64,000 nucleotides of DNA. Origin: Thalassia testudinum. Lineage: Eukaryota > Streptophyta > Magnoliopsida > Alismatales > Hydrocharitaceae. Shown in pieces: positions 56,756-64,000 of the stretch (position 1 is the first letter of the stretch; the number at the start of each line of letters is the position of its first letter). The notes below the pieces were generated by a model. It worked only from the letters and a program-made list of their open reading frames with translations, was not told the origin of the DNA and made no database searches. A program made the translations under genes and the position numbers. The stretch lies in contig JAZHRO010000014.1 in the NCBI GenBank assembly GCA_037157565.1, positions 101,773,501 through 101,837,500 on the forward strand. The letters run 5' to 3'.

Positions 56756-58883
56756 TTTCTTAGGGCCTTCCACAGTCACGGGTAATCGCATTCGGATCTA
56801 AGCACACTCGAGACCAGGGCTGCGGGCGTGGGTCACAGCCGAGGTGTGTGCAATAGGTGGGTAAATGGGTTAGACCAGGCCTACGTGATGAGTGTCACAG
56901 GTGAGGCGTATGTGAAGGGGTGGCGGGGCCCTCACCCCCCTGTGTGACTTGAGGCGAACAGCTTAGATGACTTTTTCCTCTAATACCCCTTCAACGCTTC
57001 GTCAACTTTCGATGTGGCACTATCCTCCTCAGCTTTCCTCTTCGGATGACGTAGTGAAAGTATCGAGATAATTCCGGTTAAAGGTCCGATTAAAGGACCA
57101 AATTGATCCCTTGGTTGCATTCCTGGATGAAGCCCGCTGCACCTGGAGCTTTCACTTGTGTTTGCAATGTCTAAGGAGAGCTTCAAGCTTCGCTCGAGCT
57201 CGTCGTTAATGGCGTAGAGGACTTGACACCTGAAAATCAAGAAAAAGGGCCTTACGGCCGTGTTAGATAGTTCAACAGGATTGCGATGATGTGGTAAAGG
57301 CATTGGTGGCAGTAGCGTGCTGCGAGGGGGGTTGGGGATGGCTGGCGGAGGCGGATTAGGTCGGAGAACAGTGGGTTGTTTAGTGGGTAGTTAGGAGGGG
57401 CAATTGACCTAACTAAGTTAGGGCTTTTTCTCCTAGGATCGAGGCAGAGGTGTAGGGATGAGCAGTGGCCAATTTGGTGGAGCGTAGTAGTCGAGCGAAC
57501 TCATCGGAGGTACGCCAGTGAGGTGGAAGACGGGGAGTGTACGAGTGAGATGGCGGTCGAAACGGAGTATGGTTGGTGTGTGAATGAAGTATAGGAGTTA
57601 GGGAACTTATCTAGGTAGTTGGAAGACGATGGGGAGTAGAGGCGATGCCAGTTGTGGTGTGGTTGCCGCTAGGGAAGAAGGTAACTTCAGTGAGAAGGAA
57701 ACGGTGAGGAAGACAGAGGGAGAGACGCCCGTTGGTATGGTACGACGCGGAGGAAGATGAGGAAGATGAATCCGCTGCTGGTATTGTGGACAGACAACAA
57801 GGAGAGGCAAGGAGAGTTGTTGGAGCTCGAGGAGCTATTCGGCCGAAATAGGAGGGAGGAATTTGGGGAATTTCTGGCTGAAATCGAGTCTAACCTGGAT
57901 GGTATGCATTGGGGCATCTTTTATAGGCCTCTGGAGGATGATTTAAAATTGGGAAGCAAGCTTCCGAAGCTTGGAAGGTCACTGGAGATGGAAGCTTGAA
58001 AGATACCCGAATACTTTATGTGTTTGCATGAGAGATTGGGAAGGTTGTTATGCTTCAGATTTGATTCAAAAGGAAGGGAATTCCTTGACGAACTTCCCTT
58101 TCAAATCTGAGAGGGATTTGTTAAGGAATCAAGAAGAAAATGCCAAATCAATCTCACCAGAGTTGTAGGATTAGGATTTCGTGGAGGCAAGGACCTATTT
58201 GAAGAAGGAGATGATAAAGTTGGGGACCTATTTGTAAAGGATTCAAAAGTTAGGGCATGTGTGTGAGATAAAAGAGTCAGACAGGACCAAATTGCAAATT
58301 AGGTCAAGATGATCTGAAATTGGGCCCAAATTTTTATACAAACCTAATTTTGACATAAGGAATCCAATGGTGAAGTTGGATTTTGGTTTTGACCTAGTTT
58401 AACTAGGTAATTTATGCAAAAACCCAAATTTAGGTAAAAGTCTGTCTATGTCTATATTTTTGGTCAAGACGGGTTTTGATGGTCAAATCAAGCATACCAA
58501 ACCCTAGAGAATATTTTTATATGAATTTTAGAGGGTTTAGGTGAATTTTATCCTGACTAAAACCTCATTTAATTAAGTGGGTTTGTTTTTAGGGTTTCGG
58601 AAGTCATTTAATTCTCAAAACATGCGAAAACCTTTTTCTGTCTGTACTAACCCACTTGTTAGACTCTTAAGACCATTTGACCCTTAATTAACCCCTTAGA
58701 AATTCTATGGTTGTACTGGAATTAAGATATGCTATTAAAACTGTAGTTTTACCCCTATTTTACTATATTTCCCTCAGAATGGATTTGTAGTGAATTACGT
58801 CTCTCTGGCGATTGTGTAGGAGTATTTATTCCTTGATAATGACTAATTAAAGCTAGATGTGGCTGATGATGATGCTATCATCA
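56756..58883 (-). repeat. Element 6 5' LTR (right copy, start deleted)
   Basis: It matches 51448-52978 from 57304 on, and ends CTATCATCA. Its first part is comparable to about 47520-48060 in the element 5 LTR. The minus-strand TATA box is at about 57918-57925. Confidence 0.85.
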
Positions 58884-59304
58884 ATGGTATTTGCAATGGC
58901 ATAGTATTGCAGGATGGTTCCTTGAGGAGGGTTGGCAAAATAGGTGGAGCTTAATTTTCCATGTATTGGTGTTCATGATAACAATATGAGGGACCCTGAT
59001 CAACTACTTGAGCATTCACATGAGGTTCCTTTGTATTACCATACCCTTGGGCTTGGTTTCCTTGATTTTGGACATTTTACAAGTTGGGTACAGGTTGGAA
59101 TGGTAGAGATCTGGGCTATCGATTATTTGCTGTGAGCCTAGATTGCAAGGTATCCAGTGATGTCTTCATCTACTGCATGAGCTGGAGCATTGTTCCTTAC
59201 ATTTCTACCATTTTCATGTTCAAATTAGCTTGCCCTGCAAGTTGTGGAGCATTCTAAGTGGGTTGATTAACCCGACCTAGGGGTAGGTGGGCAATATATG
59301 TGAC
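58884..59304 (-). pseudogene. gag: Gag remnant of another minus-strand element, C-terminal side
   Basis: Degenerate sequence with many stops. On the minus strand it lies downstream of the YNPSWRNH region at 61056-61260 once the Copia solo LTR is removed. A Gln/Asn/Met-rich stretch resembles the Gag region after that motif. The assignment rests mostly on position. Confidence 0.4.
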
Positions 59305-59309
59305 CTTGG
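59305..59309. repeat. Target site duplication of solo LTR, left copy (CTTGG)
   Basis: Identical to 61056-61060. Confidence 0.9.
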
Positions 59310-61055
59310 TGTAATTTTTCGTGTCCCTACCTGGAGGGGGTGACGTAATAATTGCGGAATTGAAATATAATCTTACAAAATAACAATCACACAAAGTACA
59401 CAAGAATTTATAGGTGGAAACCCAAACCTGGTGAAAACCACCACCTAACCCTCTCTAGTTAGGATTTTCCGATCAACCAAGTTGATCAAAATCCACTAAA
59501 CCGAATCACTTTAAACGAGGGTGATTCAACCTCAATACAACCACGCTACTTAAACGAGGGTAGCGTACCTCAACCCCTTCTCTCCACGAGAAGGATTTTG
59601 TCTCACGAAGGAGACAGGAATTCGCAAAGCGAATACCCAACCAAATAACAAAGATAAAAGAAACAACAAGTCCTATAGAGCCAACAAAGTAATTTTAAAC
59701 CTAGCTTCTATAGGAAATAGGATGCTTCCCTTTGAAAGGAGTGCGTCGACGACACGGATGCGTGTACCACGCGACGGCGCAACTTCGCTCTCGTGAACAA
59801 CGGCGGGAGAGCGGGTGCGCAACAGCTTGATGCTCTCAAGAGAATGGAGCGTGAGTTTGGAGAGCAAGAGCTAGCTAGGACACAAGAGAGTGGAAAGTGT
59901 ATTACAAAGTGTTTCTTGTGTATCTTGGTCTCTCTAGGTGTTTCTTAGTGTGTCTTGGTGTGTGTTTATGTTGCAAAGGTTCCCCTCTATTTATAGATAC
60001 CTTAGGAAGGCTTTGGAAGGCTTAGGAAAGGTTCTATAGCCGTTGGGAACAAAGCCTAAGAGAATCAGCCCGAAATCAGGAATAATCATTGTTCTGACAG
60101 GCTTATCATACGTCTAATTCTGGCATCAGACGTCTGGAACTTCACTTTAAGACGTCTGATTTAAAGGTCAGACGTCTGATTTTGGGCGGATTCCTTCCTG
60201 ACTTGAATCAGATCTAAACAGGGTTCTTGTGCAAGTCCATCAGACGACATATAGGACGTCTGACACTATGTCTGGACGTCTGGAAACCTACTTTTTCTGT
60301 GGGAATGGATTTCCAAACATTGCAACGGCTAGAAAATCTCTGAGAAGAGATTTTGGGTCAGCCGAGGCAAAACGGTCAATTATCAGACGTCTGGAAAGGC
60401 CTAAGGACGTCTGATAAGGCTCTAACGGTCATATTCTTAAGTGTTTGCTGAGCCAGCCAGCGGTCCACTAATTGGACGTCTGGCAAAGTCATCAGACGTC
60501 TCCTAAGACGTCTGGTTTAAGGTCTGGACGTCTGATTTCATTAGACAGAATACAAAGTCCAGCCTAATAGTTATCAGACGTCTGAAACAACAGTCAGACG
60601 TCTTAAAATACTTTATCAGACGTCTGATTTTGGGATTAGACGTCTGGAAACTCTGTTTGAACCCTATATTGGTTTTCTAAGTGTTCTACAGAAAACCTAA
60701 GTATCCTAGGGTTGTGCAGGTGTTCCTAGGACTACTGTTAGGGTACTTTGAGGCTCTTTAACATGAATTATCTAAGGAAATAAAGAGAAACAAAAGAAAC
60801 GAAAAATACAACAAGTATAAAAGAAGGAAATCTATCCTATTCTTCATTTCCTTCCATCTTTAATCTATCGCTCCTCGCGAATCTCCTCTGTTTTCCATCA
60901 AGCTCGTCTAATCCGTCCTGGATGCGAGCTCGAACTCCATCTAATCACGTATCCATTTGCGATTGACCTGAAATCTAGGACTCAAAGCGCAAATATTAAA
61001 TGACACGTGTTTTGTTATCATCAAAACAAATGATCGTGGTGCTCTAGCACCAACA
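59310..61055 (-). mobile_element. Solo LTR, Copia SIRE/Maximus-like
   Basis: 1746 bp from TGTAATTTTT to GCACCAACA (TG...CA) between perfect CTTGG duplications, with no interior. On the minus strand it starts TGTTGGTGCTAGAGCACC and continues TTTGTTTTGATGATAAC, as I recall for SIRE-type Copia LTRs. It formed by recombination between two LTRs of a full element. It carries an array of ACGTCT palindromes at 60109-60643. Confidence 0.85.
60109..60643. repeat. Array of about 16 AGACGTCT-type palindromes
   Basis: ACGTCT occurs about 16 times in 535 bp, mostly as CAGACGTCTGA, CAGACGTCTGG or GGACGTCTGR, irregularly spaced and some in pairs about 19 bases apart. Chance would give less than one. Confidence 0.85.
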
Positions 61056-61060
61056 CTTGG
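61056..61060. repeat. Target site duplication of solo LTR, right copy (CTTGG)
   Basis: An exact repeat of 59305-59309. Confidence 0.9.
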
Positions 61061-61260
61061 CCCATTAGGTTCTGCAGTACATAGTTGTTGGATTGAGACT
61101 GAGTCTACTACTCCTGGTTCTTCTAGGAGAAGTTAAGATGATTTCTCCAACTAGGATTATAAGTATTCGAGTATAGGTTGGACCTAATATTCTCCTATAT
61201 TGCTTGAACATCCTCATAAGGTGGGGATGGTGAATAAGAGGTGATAATAATACAATTATT
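61061..61260 (-). pseudogene. gag: Gag remnant with YNPSWRNH motif
   Basis: On the minus strand a degraded frame reads EDVQAI, then NTYNPSWRNHLNFS. It matches EDVQAI...SNTYNTGWRNHPNFG of element 3 and the same region of elements 1 and 2. Stop codons break it. Homology ends near 61260. Confidence 0.7.
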
Positions 61261-62333
61261 ATACTTAAAATGCAATATGCTAGGGGCTAGGTTAACGTAG
61301 CTCATGTTGGATGTATATGTCAAATTATACTAACTCTTGCATAATTAGGTCCATGTATGCATGGAGTAGTTTAATTGCATTATTATTTATTTATTGTAAA
61401 CAAATAATGAGTATTGGGTAGTTTAGGTATGGTATGCAGGGTTGCAAAGGCATTGGAAGAGGAGAAACAACGTAGGAGGGGAAAAATGTATTTTGCCAAA
61501 GTATAGGGGCTTGGGTGAAATTTGTCCACCTATCATCCCAAGCCCTTATTCTTGAAGAAATATAAGATGCCCCAGACATCTCTGTGAAATTTTGGTGAAA
61601 TTGAACGTCAAACGCCCCAAATCTGGTTGTTTGCACGCATTTTGCATGCAAAGAAGGACCCATGCACGTGCAAGCGCACGGCCACGCGCGAGCTTGTGCA
61701 CACGTGCGCAATTGGCTCAGCACACTTGCCGCTCTCTGCAGCGTGTACCCACACAACCCACCAATGCACCCGACCCACTTCGCGCAGTGCGTGCTCGCTC
61801 TAGACAATCGCCTGCGTCCTTCGCGCTTCCAACCGAGCACTCGCTTGCGCCATTCACGCCACCACCAGCTGCACATGCACCATCCACAAGCCCTCACGCA
61901 GTGCGTGCTCTCTCTAGACAATCGCTTGCGTCCTTCGCGCTTCCAACCGAGCACTCGCTTGCGCCATTCACGCCACCACCAGCTGCACATGCACCATCCA
62001 CAAGCCCTCTGTGTGCGAGAATCATGCTTGCGCTGGTTCCTCCACTAACTTGATATTTTGCGTCTCTGGCGTGCAAAACTTGATTTTTTGCTGAATTTGG
62101 ACCCTTTCTCTCCACTATATAAAGGCCATACCCCCACCCATTACAAACGATCCCTTCCTACTCCAATCCTTTCCCCTCTAGAGCTTGGAAATCATTGGGA
62201 ACCTCCATTAGAAAAAAAAATAATTTTGTCCCTCTTTTCACACCCTTCATGGAGCTCCTTTTGGTTGTCTTCTCACTCCCCTTCTAGGAAGTGGATGATA
62301 CATTATTTCCTGGCATTGCTAACCAGGTTGTTA
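61261..62333. other. Unassigned segment, promoter-like with a tandem duplication
   Basis: An AT-rich start is followed by a GC-rich part holding the 114-bp duplication (61783-62010), and a plus-strand TATATAAA at 62116-62123 followed by pyrimidine-rich sequence. It looks like part of a plus-strand LTR, but no ends can be set. Open frames on both strands follow the duplication and are probably chance. Confidence 0.4.
61783..62010. repeat. 114-bp tandem duplication, two copies
   Basis: Units begin CGCAGTGCGTGCTC at 61783 and 61897 and are almost identical over 114 bp. The unit is a multiple of three, which keeps long open frames through both copies. Confidence 0.9.
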
Positions 62334-62352
62334 TCCCTAGCAACGATGCCCA
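62334..62352 (-). promoter_or_regulatory. Decayed tRNA-Asp primer site
   Basis: On the minus strand TGGGCATCGTTGCTAGGGA fits the tRNA-Asp complement with one extra G and a few changes. It lies next to TGATGTTC, a likely LTR boundary at 62358. Confidence 0.5.
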
Positions 62353-62357
62353 AAAAA

Positions 62358-64000
62358 TGATGTTCAACTACCTTGCTTTATTAATTTGACGTTGCTAAGT
62401 CGTAGTATAGTGAGCAAGATAGTCTACATATTTTTATAAGTCATTTGCTGAGAGGCTAAATTAGCATTTATTCGCCAATTATTCCTAATTTATTCCTCAT
62501 TCTTTTACTTAATTTAATAATGGAGATTCATTAATTAATAACTTAGACTTACTTATATTTAAAATACATACATAACTTAGACTTAATTACTTACATAAGT
62601 ACTACTTATATAACTTACTAATAAGTTAATTAATACTAACATACTTTAGCCACTTAGATTATTATTAACTATACTACTTATAAGTTAATCTATAACTTAC
62701 TACTTAATTGATTAACACTTAACTTAATTACTACTAACTTAAATACTTAACTTAGATTATAAACCACTTAACTTATATAACTATTAACATAACTTATTCT
62801 AACTACTTGCTAAATAAGTTAAACATTATTTAATTTAATAGGCTATATAATTAGGATTACTATAGATTAATACATAATTATATAATTAGAATATGTTAGG
62901 AGCATGAACTAATTGCAAAAGATTAAGCATTAGAAACATGGCAATCAATTCCATATGAAACGAAACATGTATAAATGAATAGAAAGAATGCATTTCATTA
63001 TACTAAACAAATGTTGCTTTGAAACAACCATTAAATCCTCAATATTTCCCATTAATAACAGGCTAATCCTTCACATAGGCACACACAAACAGAAGTCTCA
63101 AATTTGACTAAGTGTTGAAACACTTAGCCTTCACAGAGTGCATATCAAAAAGATATGGTGGACTCTTCGCAGGATCAACATGCCAGATGGGTTGGATTGG
63201 TACCACTACTAGGACCACCATCTACGATAAGGACACATATCACAACACCTGGCACCTAAAGGCCTTTCCGTAGAGCCACGTCAGCATATATTCTATGGTC
63301 AATATCAAGTTAGAGGGCATGCTCACCTGCATGCCAGAGGCATTGTAGTCACTCGAACAGAGTTCTAGCGCGATTGCTTTTATACTGCAACAATAGCTTG
63401 ATTGCACAACAAAAATACACCAGTAAATATGCCATCTTGTGTTATTTCCTAGCACTGCCATTGCATATTAGGTAGCTATAGTTGCATTTGTAAAATTGAC
63501 ACATGCATGCATTTATTTGAGAGGGGAGGATAATGCAAATAATTGGCCATGTAATTAATGTCTTCATCAAAGGTTTCATCGCAATTTTCACCTTCTTCAT
63601 TTCTTTATTTGCTTTGAATTTCTTCTCCCTTGCTCGGCTCAGGGCATGGGCTTGCTCTTCTTCGCACCATTCTTTGCCAGCAGCATGCTCTGCCAGCTGC
63701 ATGGCTGGCCATGCACACCCAGGGCATGGTCGTGGCATGCCTCCTTCTCCTTTAAAAAGCCCTGCTCACTTCCTTGCGAGCAGGAGTGTGAACAGAGAGA
63801 ACACCAGCAACCACCTTCGTCCAGGCCATCTTCCTCCCCTCTCCCCTCCATACGCAGTACCTCTTCCCACTGAAGAGATACACTGTGGGCAGGAGCAGGC
63901 TCACAGTGGTCCCACGACCACCACTGTGAGTTCCACCACTGCCCAGCTCATCCAAGAGCAGGTGGGCATGGTGGTTTCACTCTCTGATTCCATCGCTGAA
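62358..64000 (-). repeat. Probable LTR, running off the window
   Basis: It starts TGATGTTCAAC beside the decayed primer site. An AT-rich stretch (62440-62930) is full of ACTTAATTA-like words. No PPT or right end is found and no gene is recognised. A GC-richer part (63640-63960) may be promoter sequence or something else. Confidence 0.4.

Larger units (their letters stand above)
51448..58883 (-). mobile_element. Element 6: non-autonomous LTR element with acidic ORF
   Basis: Minus strand. Left LTR 51448-52978 (start missing), PPT, conserved blocks B and A, acidic ORF, leader, and right LTR 56756-58883 with its first part and the primer site deleted. No gag or pol. Its 3' interior (52979-54090) is close to element 1 at 8290-9841. 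It lies against gag remnants of another element on the right. Confidence 0.85.

Noticed and set aside
61391..61990. 199-codon minus-strand frame with WWWREWRKRVLGW repeats
   Set aside because: It exists because the 114-bp duplication is a multiple of three; there is no conservation or start context.
63639..63955. Cys/Ser/Pro-rich short frames near the window end
   Set aside because: Overlapping frames on both strands in a GC-rich patch, with no domain, splice or start support.

Overview
This is plant nuclear DNA, almost certainly from a flowering plant, made up almost entirely of nested LTR retrotransposons. I see no host gene. The autonomous elements are Ty3/gypsy-type (order protease, reverse transcriptase, RNase H, integrase, no chromodomain). 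Their primer sites match the 3' end of plant tRNA-Asp, and their Gag carries a YNPxWRNHPNF-type motif. Together these point to the Athila-like, non-chromoviral branch. The species cannot be told from the sequence.

Left half (1-34.8 kb). Element 1 (+ strand; 5' LTR cut by the window edge, interior 1645-9841, 3' LTR 9842-10917 plus 24605-26337) sits inside the minus-strand gag-pol of element 3 (26338-32235). Element 2 (minus strand, 10918-24599, TSD GGTTG) sits inside the 3' LTR of element 1. Element 2 is the youngest: its LTRs are nearly identical, and gag and pol are open except for one in-frame TGA between them. Elements 1 and 3 are decayed by nonsense codons, frameshifts and, in element 3, a 212-bp tandem duplication. 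Element 3 shares its LTR (32236-33682) with the 3' end of another minus-strand interior (33683-~34755).

Right half (34.8-64 kb). Element 4 (+; LTR ending at 36461) has no recognisable gag or pol and carries a different ORF. Element 5 (minus, 39938-49616, imperfect TSD CCCGG/CCCAG) is inserted in it and holds a solo-LTR-like insertion (43812-45998). Element 4 resumes at 49617 and is joined at about 50006 to a truncated element-1-type LTR (50007-51447). That LTR abuts element 6 (minus, 51448-58883). Beyond it lie gag scraps of another minus-strand element, split by a Copia/SIRE-like solo LTR (59310-61055, TSD CTTGG). The window ends in a probable LTR whose primer site is decayed (62334 onward).

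Most notable: elements 5 and 6, and more distantly 4, encode an acidic protein in place of Gag-Pol. Elements 5 and 6 share LTR U3 sequence, and element 6 shares the 3' interior, with the autonomous element 1 family, which suggests non-autonomous elements mobilised in trans. Element 1, element 2 and the non-autonomous elements also share conserved non-coding blocks after the coding region: an AGCGCTT...GGGAGGC block and a CAATGAGGACATTG-type block followed by a second GGCATGGGGGG purine tract.
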